Origin: Meconema thalassinum
Taxonomy: Eukaryota > Arthropoda > Insecta > Orthoptera > Tettigoniidae
Direction of reading: 5' to 3'
DNA length: 64,000 nucleotides
Assembly: GCA_946902985.2 (NCBI GenBank)
Contig: OX336393.1
Location: 135,684,533 to 135,748,532, forward strand
How positions within the stretch are numbered: position 1 is the first letter of the stretch; each line of letters begins with the position of its first letter. Positions 33,184 through 43,540 of the stretch are shown here, in pieces. The translations under genes and the position numbers were made by a program. The notes beneath the pieces were generated by a model, which saw only the letters and a list, made by a program, of their open reading frames with translations, searched no databases and was not told the DNA's origin.

Positions 33184-34831
33184 CACTGACCGGCAAAAAA
33201 AAGTAATATAAATAGTATAAATCTAGCCTTGAAAAAGATTAATCACATTTCAAAAGCTTTTCATGCATTAGAACAAACATCTGAAACATCCATGAATAGA
33301 AATTGATAATATGACATTTCTTAGGGTGGTTTATTACCACCAATTACCCCCAATCCTCGATGAGCCTATCTTAATGGTTTTATGGCGGGAAGCGGACTGG
33401 AAGCGTTTAAGGTTTATAAGTGTTGCCGCTCGCTTATTGTTGTTCTAGGGATAACAACTGGCACTTGTTGAACACGTTTGAACCATTGTCACACATTTTA
33501 GCAAGTTATCCATTTGCAGTTCACACTAAAACATGCCTCTTAGCCGTGAAGAAGCTGCACAGGCAGTTGCATTGGTGGAGGATGGCCGCAGCTTCCGTTA
33601 TGTTGCTGAGGTCATTGGATCATCTCTCGGTAGCTTACATCGTGCAGTGCAACGTTACAGAGAGCTCCGAACATACAACAGGAGACGAGGGTCAGGCCGT
33701 AGAAGAAGCACAAGTGCCAGTGATGACAGATTTCTCACCCTCCAAGTTCTGCGTGATCGGCATACCACAGCAGTTCAGGCACGAAATCAACTGGAAAATG
33801 TCAGAAATGTGAGAGTGAGTGAGCGAACAGTAAGAAGAAGGTTTGAAGAAGCTCATCTTTCGTCCAGGAGACCTGCACGTGGACCCGCACTCGAACGGCA
33901 TCACAGAGAGGCGCGTCTTCGCTTCGCAAGGCAGCATCTGGGATGGACCCACGAGCAGTGGGCCTCTGTTCTCTTCACTGACGAGAGTCGCTTTAACCTT
34001 AGATCTCCTGATGGAAGAGAAAGAGTGTGGAGAAGGCGCGGGGAGAGGTACAGCCTGTTGCTTTCTCCTCCAGGACTCCATTTGGAGGTGGCTCGGTTAT
34101 GGTGTGGGATGGCATCAACGTTATGGCCCGCACTGAGTTGGTGTGCATCGATCACGGGACGCTCAATTCCCAAAGGTACATCGAAGAGATCCTGGTGAAC
34201 CATGTGATGCCCTTTGCGCCTTTCATTGGTCAGAATTTCATGCTGATGCAGGATAATGCCTGCCCTCATACTGCTCGCTGTGTTGTACAATATCTGCAGA
34301 TTCAAACCCTGGACTGGCCAGCTCGTAGTCCTGACTTGAAACCCATCGAACATGTATGGGATACGCTTGGAAGGAACGTCAGACAGCATAACCACACCAC
34401 CTTGGCACAACTGAGAACATCGCTGCTGGAGGAATGGGATCGCATCCCGGCAGATGCCATTCGACGAGTTGTGAACAGTATGCCTGAGCGTTTACAAGCT
34501 GTCATAGACGCTAAAGGTGGAAACACCCGTTTTTAGTTACCAGTGTTCTCTTGCAGTGCAGTGCAAACATTAATACTGTTTTGTTTGGCAATACGTTTGA
34601 TAAACACCAGCCCAAAAGAGCATTACTAAAAAATAGAAAATTGTAAGATTTGCAAAATGTAACGAAATTTGTGAGTTAAAGCGTGTTGTAAAACATGATT
34701 CGGTATTTTCTGTTGCCAACCATCTAATTTTACGTGAATAATGCAAATATTGGAAAACCGATACATTTTAGTGGAATAAATTAAGAAATTACATAAAAAT
34801 TAAAGTGTTCCACTTTTTTTGCTGGTCAGTG
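33184..34831 (+). mobile_element. Tc1-like transposon, nearly intact
   Basis: A 1648-bp element with inverted ends CACTGACCGGCAAAAAAAAG T (left) and its complement ACTTTTTTTGCTGGTCAGTG (right), each flanked by TA (33182-33183, 34832-34833). It encodes one transposase spanning almost the whole interior. Typical Tc1/mariner size, ends and target. Confidence 0.92.
33533..34536 (+). pseudogene. Tc1-like transposase with one single-base frameshift
   Basis: ATG at 33533 starts MPLSREEAAQAVALVEDGRS, entering two helix-turn-helix regions (VAEVIGSSLGSLHRAVQRY; VRVSERTVRRRF) that bind the inverted repeats. The catalytic domain has FTDESRFNLRSPDGRERVW (first Asp), GGGSVMVWDGI, MQDNACPHTARCV (second Asp) and SPDLKPIEHVWD (Glu). 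The frame changes once near 34050 (GAGGTACAGCCTG); one missing base explains it. The Asp-Glu interval is 31 residues, three fewer than in the copy at 56.5 kb, because YLQIQTLDW lacks three residues where that copy has FLREGGIRTLDW. The usual Asn before Pro-Ile-Glu is Lys. Cut-and-paste enzyme; this copy is inactive as written. Confidence 0.9.
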
Positions 34832-35611
34832 TACTTGGCAACACAGCTCAGCGGTTCCAAGCTCCCGACATATCCTTCACGTTCTATCCTTCGAAATACA
34901 GGGTGTAGGTGAAAAGCATACCCTGAATTCTTGCCGTGTGGCGGTTAGACGTAGGGCCTTGTTATGTGGCGACCGTGGGTTGCGAAGAGGAAAAGCGGGG
35001 CAAAGTGACAGGAAGGCTGTCAGTACCGAATGCGCGGGTTTAGCAATACTGTATTTGTCCCATTATTTATGCGTGCAATGGCAAACACACCTCGAATTTT
35101 ACTATACAAGTCGTGATCCAAAAAGGAATAGTGGGTGGGTAACATCTATTACTACATGACCACCAAAATTATTATTCATTGTTACAAAGGGTATTTTGAC
35201 TATTTTCAGTAGTGTAGAAAATTGTATCGCCTTGTTCCGGGCTCCTATAGAGCTTACCCTTTCTTTCGTTCTTTCACTTGTCATAGGACGCGCCACCTGC
35301 GTACGGTATGGTTATGCATTACCAGCTTCCGGTTTAGTAGTCAGGTAATGGAAGCAATGGGAACTGTGTGCTACAATTTTCCTTGCATGTAACTAAGCAA
35401 ATTGTTGTTGTTAGGAGAACCAAGAATGATATGATCTTCAGCTATGTACAATGAAGAAAGCTCTCCATGTGTTCATCCTTATGTATTAGAGCTCGAGCCA
35501 GCCGGGAAGGAGGTGCGCAGAACACAACGCTACCATTACGTCTTGCCTCACTTCCATCCCACAGATCACAGTCAGTCTGTCTTGAGAATCTGAGCTAGTG
35601 TGTTGTCAGGA
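34832..35611. other. Unassigned sequence
   Basis: No coding frame with recognisable motifs; some GC-rich stretches (34930-35040, 35490-35580). Confidence 0.45.
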
Positions 35612-35622
35612 ATGCCAAGTGT

Positions 35623-37286
35623 CATCATCATCATCATCATTTCCCCTTATCCAGCTCCTGCCGGGTCGGGGTATTTATGGCACTTCTCCACTTTCCTCTT
35701 TCCTTCCACAATTCTTCTTCCACGATCTTGTCCCAGTCCAGATTCCTTTTTCTCACGCTGTTCTTCACTGAATCGATCCACCTTGTTCTAGGTCTTCCCC
35801 TTGCTCTCTTACCCTTGCACTTGGCCTCCAGCACCTGTCTTGGTATTCTATTTTCCTCCATCCTCTTTACATGTCCAAACCACCTTAGTTTATTCTTCTC
35901 AATTCTCTCATTTAGTTTTCCCATCCCAACTTCCTTCCTAACATCTTCATTCCTCACTCTGTCTTTCCTTGTCTTACCTATCATACTTCTTAGGAATTTC
36001 ATTTCACTGGCTTGGATTTTACTCTCATGCCTGCTTGTCAGGGTCCAAGTCTCAGCTGCATAAGTTAATATGGGTACATAGTACATTTTATACATTACCT
36101 CCTTGCTTTTCCTTGGTACTTCCTTATCCCAAACAAGTTTTCTTACACTTTGATAGAATGCATTGCTCTGCTGTACCCTCCTGCCAATCTCCATGTCCAA
36201 CCTACCAGTTTGCATCAGTTCACTTCCTAGGTATTTGAACGTGTCCACAATTTCCAAACTCTGACTTCCAATTTTCACAGTGCCCTTTCCTTGTCTTTCC
36301 CCTCTTGTCATCACCATGGTCTTGCTTTTCTCTATACTGATTTTCAGGCCATACTTCTGAATATTTTCGTTCAGTGCATCTAGTTGTTTTTGCACTTCTT
36401 CGGTGTTCCTTCCCCAGACCACAATATCGTCTGCAAATAATAGTAACTTCATTTCTTTATGTCCATATGCTTCCTTTGTTTCCTTTACAATTTCATCCAT
36501 TACCATTATGAATAAAAGAGGTGACAGCACACTCCCCTGTCTTAGTCCAGTCTTGTTCCTAAACCACTCTGTCTTTCCAACTGGGGTCAGTACCCTGCTA
36601 ACACAGTTGCTGTACATTGCTTGCACCATTTCCAACATTTCTCTTCCCAGTCTCTTCTTAACCATGGTTTCCCATACCTTCTCTCTGGGGACACTATTAT
36701 ATGCCTTTTCTAGATCTATGAAAGTCATGATTAAATCCTCTCCATATTCCCAGTTCTTTTCCATCACCTGCCTCAAGCTAAAGATTGGGTCCACTGTGGA
36801 TCTTCCACTCCTGAAGCCATACTGTTCCTCTTGCAACTCTCCTTCCACTTTTCTTCTCATTCTTCTTTCTAATATCCTTTCCAGTATTTTTACTATCTGT
36901 GATATGAGGGTGATCCCTCTATAGTTATCACACACTTTCTTGTCCCCTTTCTTAAACACTGGTATTATTAGCCCTTTCTCCCAGTCTTCTGGTACACATT
37001 TCCGTTTCCACACACACTTTAGCAGTCGATACAGCCATTGCATACCAACAGGTCCAGCAGCCTTTATCATTTCTACACTGATTTCATCCACCCCTGTTGC
37101 TTTTCCCATCTTCATTTTCTGTACTGCTAATTCCACCTCCAGCATTGTTATATCATCTTCTGTTATAGAGTCGTCAGGCTGTGTCACTTCGATTTCACCA
37201 GTACAATTGCTCACATTCAATAGCTTATCGAAATACTCCTTCCATCGTCCCTTTATCTCTTCTGGGTGTGCTAACAACTCTCCATC
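35623..37286 (-). mobile_element. RTE-like LINE copy 3, 5'-truncated
   Basis: Flanked by a perfect 10-bp target duplication TGCCAAGTGT at 35613-35622 and 37287-37296. On the coding strand it ends with (GAT)n, as copy 2 does. The endonuclease and linker are missing through 5' truncation. It interrupts a small plus-strand frame. Confidence 0.92.
35637..37286 (-). CDS. RTE-like reverse transcriptase, open frame lacking endonuclease
   Basis: About 550 codons without a stop, starting inside the element (no native start codon). It begins DGELLAHPEEIKGRWKEYF, then MKMGKATGVDEISVEMIKAA, FKKGDKKVCDNYRGITLI, EEQYGFRSGRSTVDPIF, FIDLEKAYNSVPRE, GLRQGSVLSPLLFIMVMDEI and the catalytic FADD in LLFADDIVVWG. 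The C-terminal part has FKYLGSELMQTGRLD, ILTYAAETW, FLRSMIGKTRKDRVRN and a basic tail ending TPTRQELDKGK. The uninterrupted frame shows a young copy, but without endonuclease it cannot move by itself. It is also the best reference for judging the stops in copy 2. Confidence 0.9.
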   Translation of the reverse strand, partial: DGELLAHPEEIKGRWKEYFDKLLNVSNCTGEIEVTQPDDSITEDDITMLEVELAVQKMKMGKATGVDEISVEMIKAAGPVGMQWLYRLLKCVWKRKCVPEDWEKGLIIPVFKKGDKKVCDNYRGITLISQIVKILERILERRMRRKVEGELQEEQYGFRSGRSTVDPIFSLRQVMEKNWEYGEDLIMTFIDLEKAYNSVPREKVWETMVKKRLGREMLEMVQAMYSNCVSRVLTPVGKTEWFRNKTGLRQGSVLSPLLFIMVMDEIVKETKEAYGHKEMKLLLFADDIVVWGRNTEEVQKQLDALNENIQKYGLKISIEKSKTMVMTRGERQGKGTVKIGSQSLEIVDTFKYLGSELMQTGRLDMEIGRRVQQSNAFYQSVRKLVWDKEVPRKSKEVMYKMYYVPILTYAAETWTLTSRHESKIQASEMKFLRSMIGKTRKDRVRNEDVRKEVGMGKLNERIEKNKLRWFGHVKRMEENRIPRQVLEAKCKGKRARGRPRTRWIDSVKNSVRKRNLDWDKIVEEELWKERGKWRSAINTPTRQELDKGK

Positions 37287-37462
37287 TGCCAAGTGTAAAG
37301 CAGCGTAAAAGAGACAAGCTCGATGAGCTACGCGACGTTGTTGCCATACTGCAGGAACTCATGGCAGCAGCCTGCATTGTGGGGGTCGGACATGGTGGAC
37401 CTGTTGCAACAGTGGACATGTATCTCTTTCTCTCTCTGCGCAAATCCCAGAGAGCCGGCTGA

Positions 37463-38237
37463 CGCGAGCTCTAATGATGCGAAATGTCAGATAACGTTGT
37501 GCCGTATACAACACTCGTAGTCTCTAAATGTTGCACATTTTCCCGCAAATTTACAACAGATTATGTGTGAATTGCTTTTAAGATCGTTACAAGGAAAGTG
37601 TTTCTCAACTGTATGCACGTCGTATATTCTTAGCGAGGTGTTTTTCTTTTCACAGAGCAACTTTCCACCGTAGTAGGCATGCAGCTTTTTGTATTTAGTT
37701 TTCTGGCAACATTTTTTAAATTATTGACTAAAATAATGCTAAATGCAGTCAATCCATTCCTCCATTAGGATTCGAATTCCATAATTCATGCCAAATGAGG
37801 TTCGTCCGTACATGAAATTGAGGTCATAAAGCCCCCCCTACCTTTTCAGTGATTACCGTATGATACTTTCCGTAGACTAGGGTGAAGATGTAAATGAGCA
37901 TTTTAAAAAAATGTCGCCAGTTGTTTGGTCTATTGACTTACGGTAATATTTTCCATAGGTACTGAAAACTAGGCACGGTTGGATTTTAAGGTGGAACCGC
38001 ATGTGCTATCAAATATCGCTTTCTTGCAATACCTGGAATATAATTATAAAATGTTTATTGGTTAAATAAGTGTTAATAGATAGGGTATTATAATTATTAA
38101 ATAAATATTAAAGAAGAAACGACGCGTTGTTAGTAAATATTAGACCTACCGGTACGGCGAATATCCTATAACTCATAGCTTCCGTCTCAGCATTTAAACG
38201 GGTCACGTTAATGCATGATATTCTCACATATAACATA
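37463..38237. other. Unassigned sequence
   Basis: AT-rich, with no coding frame or repeat end recognised. Confidence 0.5.
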
Positions 38238-40509
38238 CAGTGAAACCCCTCAAATTCGAAATCCCAGGAAATCCGAACGAGTTTTTTGTTGACAAATTTA
38301 AGTTTGATAAACACACGCAAAAAGAGAAACTTTAGTTATAAAACAATTATATATTCTACATTATAATCTTATTTTACATAATTAGTGGAAAAATTAACAA
38401 AGAAGTACAGTTAGCATACCTAAAAAGTGTAAATGTGTCTATATACTTGTCATCCAGGATTGAAAAATGTAAAAAGTTGGTTATTGAAATTCTTTAGGTT
38501 GCAAAAACTATGAAATAAAAATAGAAACACACAAAATATCACTTAAATCATTCACTTGAAATCAGTTATCTTCAATTGCCGAAGTGACGAAAACCTTCCC
38601 GCGGAGGCAATTGCACGCCAGCGTCGCATGAACATGACATCGTTTGGCGTGGCTGCTGCGTGTTGTTCTACGAAGCTCAATGCGATGTCAAGAGCAGAGG
38701 CAGCATCAGTATATGTCACATTGGCTGTCGAAGTTTCTTCTTCCTCACTGTCACTAGATACATTGCCGTCATGTTGACTTTGGACCAGACTCACTATTTC
38801 ATGTTCGTTGCATTCTTCATTGACATCAACTCTTGCCCACTCCTCTAGAAAACCTTCTCCAGCATCCTCACAACCTGGTACTTGCTGAACAAAATGAAGG
38901 AGCTCCGTGTTATCGTCTTGTGTGACAGGTGTAGGGGTAGGTGTTTTCTCGAACTCGAGGCTAGGCCAAAGCTTCTTCCGAGATCTCCGCATTAAGTTCG
39001 CTCTTGTTTTTTGCCACGATTCTGCAAACCAGTAAATAACGTCGTTTATTGTAACTTTCTTCAGATAGAAAGAGAACCATTTTCTTCAATAAGATATCGC
39101 AAGAGCATTTTTCGGTAGCTTACTTTTATACTCTGTAGAACACCCTGATCCATAGGCTGCAGCAGCGATGTCACATTGGGAGGCAGAAAAACTGCTTTAA
39201 TGTCCCCGCATATCAGCTGCATGTCGGATGGGTGAGAAGGGGCATTGTCTATCAGAAGTAGAGCTTGAGGTGGTAGTCCATTTTCTTCATTAAACTTTTT
39301 CACCGAGGGAACAAATTGCTTGTCAAACCACTCCTTAAAAAGAGAACTAGTCATCCATGCCTTGTTTTGATTCCTGTAATACACAGGGAGAGTATTCATG
39401 TTCTTAAGGGCTCGTGGTTTGGCAGATTTACCAATCACCATCAATGGAAGCTTGTTTGACCCCGCTGCGTTACTGCAGGCTTAAAGCGTAAGACGCTGTT
39501 TGTTCATTTTAAACCCCGGCGCAGAAGATTCCTCTTCAGAAGCAAGACTTTTATAGGGAAGGGCTTTAAAGTTCAACCCAGTCTCGTCTGCATTGTATAT
39601 TTGTTGTGGTGAGTAGTTTTCTGAAGAAATCAAATCACCAAATTCGCTTAGGTATTCTTCTGCAGAAGCTGTGTCAGCTGATAGCTTCTCTCCGCTTATC
39701 GACAATTGTCTGACCCCATGCCTTTTCTTCCATCGATCCAACCATCCGTTGCTAGCAGTGAAGGCCGAATCACCGTTCATTAGTTCGTTAAGCCGTAATG
39801 CCTTCTCTTGAATTAGTGGACCACTAATAGGCACTCCTTTATGTCGCTCTTGTGAAAACCACAAAAAAAAACTGCTTCATCAATTTTTTCATTTACGGAA
39901 ACTGTTACGTGATGGCGTTCTTTCAAGGTTTTATCACTTGTTACATTGCAAAACTGTTCAATTTTGACACGATTTTTTTTCCAGTCACTGATAGTTGCTT
40001 TACCAACTCCAAACTCGCCAGCTAACTTTGTCAAACTTTCCCCACCATCCAGACGCTTTACAGCTTTCAGTTTTTGTTCTATGGTACAAGAACTGTGTTT
40101 TCGTTTGCTTGCCATTATTTAAAATCAGAACGTTAATCAACACCTTTCACTTCATTAAAAACTCACAATAACAACGCAACTCGAACAGAAAAAACCAACA
40201 GCACACAAATTAAGCAGTGCAGTAACAGGAGACACGCACAGAACAACAGATAGGAGCTGACTATGGTTGGGTGTTGTAGGTTGTAGGGTAATAGTGTTCT
40301 ATTTTTAGCGCAGGCCCGCTGAACGACAGTACGGTCAGCTACTTTCCTGCCACCTGCTCACCAGACAAGGTCGCACGCCAGAACCTGCTTGCCGCGCGAA
40401 ATGTACAGTCCTATACCGTAACGAGGGCTTCTTATTATATTATGGATATTTTTCGGCTAATCCGAACAGGCTACAGCCCCAGTTAGTTCGGATTTGAGCG
40501 GTTTCACTG
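38238..40509 (-). mobile_element. Tigger/pogo-like transposon, full length
   Basis: A 2272-bp element with inverted ends CAGTGAAACCCCTCAAATTC (left) and GAGCGGTTTCACTG (right), both flanked by TA (38236-38237 and 40510-40511). The minus strand encodes all domains of a Tigger transposase. Confidence 0.92.
38552..40115 (-). pseudogene. Tigger transposase, complete but with several breaks
   Basis: The start MASKRKHSSCTIEQKLKAVK leads into the first CENP-B-type helix-turn-helix (TKLAGEFGVGKATISDWKK). The second DNA-binding region reads LNELMNGDSAFTASNGWLDR WKKRHGV. The DDE domain has YNADETGLNFK, LLLIDNAPSHPSD and PPNVTSLLQPMDQGVLQS, so all three catalytic Asp are present. The C-terminus has SLRQLKITDFK. 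Breaks: a frame change at the A9 run 39863-39871; a TAA at 39481 just before SNAAGSNKLPLMVIGKS; and a frame change near 39085 before TINDVIYWFAESW. About 520 residues in total, the usual Tigger size. A DNA-binding, TA-targeting transposase, inactive as written. Confidence 0.9.
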
Positions 40510-40511
40510 TA

Positions 40512-41250
40512 TTTAATTCGCACCAACTTAACACAATTCTAGTCTTCTAAGATATGTTAGACTACTGCCGTTTGAAATGTGCAAATCACACACTTTGTAG
40601 GCAAGCTGTTTGTTATGGTCGTCTCTGATGCGAAGTTTTACTAATTACTTTTTTAGGAGACACTTGTCTTTGCAATATTCATGAAAGGCCAACCCTCTAG
40701 TTCTTATCTCATAAGTTGAACGCCTAAAAGCAAAATCACAATCCGAAATAATAAAGAAAATAATCACGAACGATTCACTGCCAATGAAAATCAAATGGAA
40801 ATTCGTGGACCGAAAGTTCGTTATGCATAAGCTTCGGTGCCATTTTAAATTGTGGAAGCTCTATACTGTTACGGTACCATACAATTCAGTCACTTCCCCT
40901 ATTATGTTCGACTCCTATTCTCTACTCTCTCAACCCTCCTCAGTAAAACAGTCATTTATATCTGCTTTCCTCAGATAAACGGTATTTTATTTGTGTTTGT
41001 AGCATCTCATTCCATCTCATTCACTCGCGCGCATGCGTATTGCTCACGCTAGCGGCGAGGATATGAACTGTGCCGGCTGCCGATGCCTGTCGCACTCTTC
41101 TGGGGCAATGATTAAATTAATGAGAAATGAAATGATAGTGGAGAGTGTTGCTGGAATGAAATTGTGACAGGGAAAACCTCAGGTTCTCTAACAATTTCCT
41201 TAAATGGAGCAGGTGTAACTCGGGCGATTCAGAAGAAATAATTAAATCAT
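40512..41250. other. Unassigned sequence
   Basis: No gene or repeat end identified between the Tigger element and the Gypsy remnant. Confidence 0.5.
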
Positions 41251-41563
41251 CCACTTAGCAGATAACGTTGGCTTTAACCTCATCAGTCAACTTACTGTCC
41301 AGAGCTCTTATCAGTGCAGGACCAGAGTCAATGATACCAACAGGAACATGTAGGTATACGTAACTGGTCTGATTGAATAGGAATACAGTATAGCACTTTC
41401 TATCCTCAGTAAGCTCGATTTGATAGAAAGACGCCACCATGTCGATCACAGAGAAGCAAGTCTTACCACGAAATTTGCTGAGTAATTCCCTGATTTTAGG
41501 CGGTCGGTCGAATTCTTTTAATAACAAACCGTTAATGCCACTGGCATCTAGACATCTCCTTAA

Positions 41564-42243
41564 CACTTAGAGCGCAGGCGCCTAAGGTAACTTTTTAAAA
41601 CTGCGGCGAGCGTAATATTACGTTGATCGATTTCTCACGCTTTGTGTTGGAGACGAACGTGATATTACAGCTCTAGGAGACGAACGTGATATTACAGCTC
41701 TAGCACTCGCATGTGCGTGCCAATAAGCATGAAGTTGCACATACTATCGCTAGATAGCACCACGTCACTGTTCGTCGGAAGAATATCGATCTGTTCGAAG
41801 GCAAGTGAAGGAGCTTCCCTCGTTGGACTTTGTGTCACCCCTTGTTTCAAAATTTACCATACCGTAGTGCATTATGAGAAGTGACATTCTTGGTTTTAAG
41901 GTCAAAGTAGGGTGTTATGTCAATGAAATGATTATTGAGATTTATTTCAACAGTGTAGTGCATGCACATTTGATTTTACAATTTTTATATTTTCTTCAAA
42001 AAAAAATGTGTAATTTTACGGCTTTTTTTTTTTTTTTTTTTTTACACAATATAGTTTTTTTTTCATCGTGTTGGATTTTTATTAAATTTGTAGTTTTAAG
42101 GATTCGGAAATTGAACGGCCTGTTCAATTTATATGTAACTCAAACCACATTCAGTTTGTGCCATTCTGAACATAGCCATAAATTCTGGAAATCAGCCAGC
42201 ACACGGGTGTGGAGCAACATTTAAGGCATCAGCAGGGTGTGTG
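41564..42243. mobile_element. Non-autonomous TTAA element (piggyBac-like)
   Basis: 680 bp between TTAA at 41560-41563 and 42244-42247; removing it restores the Gypsy reverse-transcriptase reading. Ends are CACTTAGAGCGCAGGCGCC (left) and GGCATCAGCAGGGTGTGTG (right), only loosely inverted. It contains a 27-bp tandem duplication at 41649-41675 and 41676-41702 and a T20 run near 42025. No transposase. Confidence 0.75.
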
Positions 42244-42436
42244 TTAAGCTTCTATCTGCTATCTTCACTGCAGTGATGGGATTTAAATAAGACGTGGCTT
42301 GTTTCCTTATAATGCAGTCTTTCTCCATACCTTTAATTAATTCCGCCACTTCTGCCTGATACTTTTCGGGGATTGGTATAACTTCTTTTGGAAAGGTGTA
42401 TTGTCGATTAGTTTAATCTAATATTTAAATCCTTTG

Positions 42437-42936
42437 GTGGCTTCAGTGGCATGCTTAGCTTCTATGCCCAAGATAGCGGGTTCAAACCTGGCCGAAGCCG
42501 TCTGATTTTAAGAGCGTTAAAAATACCTCAGTATGCCTTCCTTCGGTGGGGAAGTAAAGTTGGCGGTCCCATGTCATAGATTTATGGCATGTTAAAGAAC
42601 CTTCCACTAATTACACCTGTATGAAGCTAAATTGTATAGGTTAAGAATGTAAACAACGCTCTTAGGTTTCTACATTCGTTGCCAAGAGCCAACTGCAGTG
42701 GCGTCTAGTAGCTAAGTTCTGAACTAGGCCTATTAGTCGTGGACGGTGGCGTTTGGCGGCAAAAGTAGGAACTATTTGAAAAATTTAAAGTTGCAGTCCT
42801 TGAATTAAAAAAACAGATACACTAATACAGCCATCACAATTTACATCAGTTATCAGATAGATTCTACACACACCCAAAGTACCCGGGGCTACATGACCGC
42901 GTTGTCGCAGCCCCTAAACTGAGGAGCCAACCAACC
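42437..42936 (+). repeat. Long tRNA-derived SINE, copy 2
   Basis: Same unit as 31584-32087; the head is slightly shortened. Flanked by a 14-bp target duplication with one mismatch, ATTTAAATCCTTTG at 42423-42436 and ATTTAAATCTTTTG at 42937-42950. Inserted in the Gypsy remnant. Confidence 0.9.
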
Positions 42937-43342
42937 ATTTAAATCTTTTGATTAGTCCTGGCTTTTCACTGAATACATTGGCATACTCCCGGATTAATCC
43001 TTCCAATTTTCCCTGGTAATCTTCGTAGTTTTCTATCTTCAGTCCATACTGAGCTGGTTTTTCTGCTTCATTTTCCAATATCAAGTTTTCTTCTGTTTCA
43101 TTTTCTATGAGGTATTCATTTTCCTGTTTTTCTGAGTCTTCTGTCTTTATATTTCTTTCATTAAATTTAATAATTCCATTCCTTAAATCAATAACTGCAC
43201 CAGTTTTAGTTATGAAATCTATCCCTAATATTGCTTCAACTTATTTTACCCAGAACAATAAATATCTGCTCGTATTTATGACTATCGAAAATTGCATCCG
43301 CTCTTGTACCTTGCATTTCATAGTCTTGTCATTGAATACACC

Positions 43343-43540
43343 TCATACTTTGATGAACGATACAGGCATTGCTACAATCGACTCCCCATCCTTAAGTCGA
43401 TTGTAACAAACCTCTGATAATATCGAAACAGTTGCCCCGGTGTCCATCAATGTCCTTCGACTTTCTCCCTCTGTCTCAATTTGAATAATTCGTAATCTTG
43501 CTACTCTTCCTTTCTCGGGCTCCTCTCTTTCGTATAGCAA
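43343..43540 (-). pseudogene. Gypsy aspartic protease segment
   Basis: Contains the catalytic TLMDTGATVSIL motif of a retropepsin, here DTGA. The frame begins YEREEPEKGRVARLRI and ends about 65 residues on. It overlaps the end of the gag frame (43501-44058) by 40 nt and lies in the -1 frame relative to it, the usual gag-pro arrangement. I see no canonical slippery heptamer in the overlap. The downstream Leu/Ile-rich flap region is degraded. Confidence 0.75.

Larger units (their letters stand above)
35612..37462 (+). pseudogene. Small open frame split after its first codons by an RTE-like insertion
   Basis: Removing the insertion and one copy of its target duplication joins ATG 35612 to 37297 and gives an uninterrupted frame of 58 codons, starting with MPSVKQRKRDKLDELRDVV and ending at TGA 37460-37462. 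The N-terminus is basic and helical, the remainder Val/Ala-rich. I do not recognise it: it could be the 5' exon of a host or transposon gene, or chance. A plausible GT donor was not identified. Confidence 0.3.
41255..43090 (-). pseudogene. Gypsy reverse-transcriptase fragment, three pieces
   Basis: The pieces, in coding order, are 43090-42951 (NVFSEKPGLI near its end), 42420-42248 (PIPEKYQAEVAELIKGM, then IIRKQATSYLNP) and 41559-41255 (CLDASGINGLL, FDRPPKIRELLSKFRGK, FSVIDMVASFYQIELTED). This matches the N-terminal half of a Ty3/Gypsy reverse transcriptase. In FSVIDMVASFYQ the catalytic Asp of the first motif is retained; the YxDD box would lie beyond the truncation and is absent. The gaps are exactly the SINE and the TTAA element. 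It cannot function. Confidence 0.8.

Noticed and set aside
34859..34935. hAT element starting with CAGGGTGTAGG
   Set aside because: The paired TACCCTG is only about 17 bp away and no 8-bp duplication is present.
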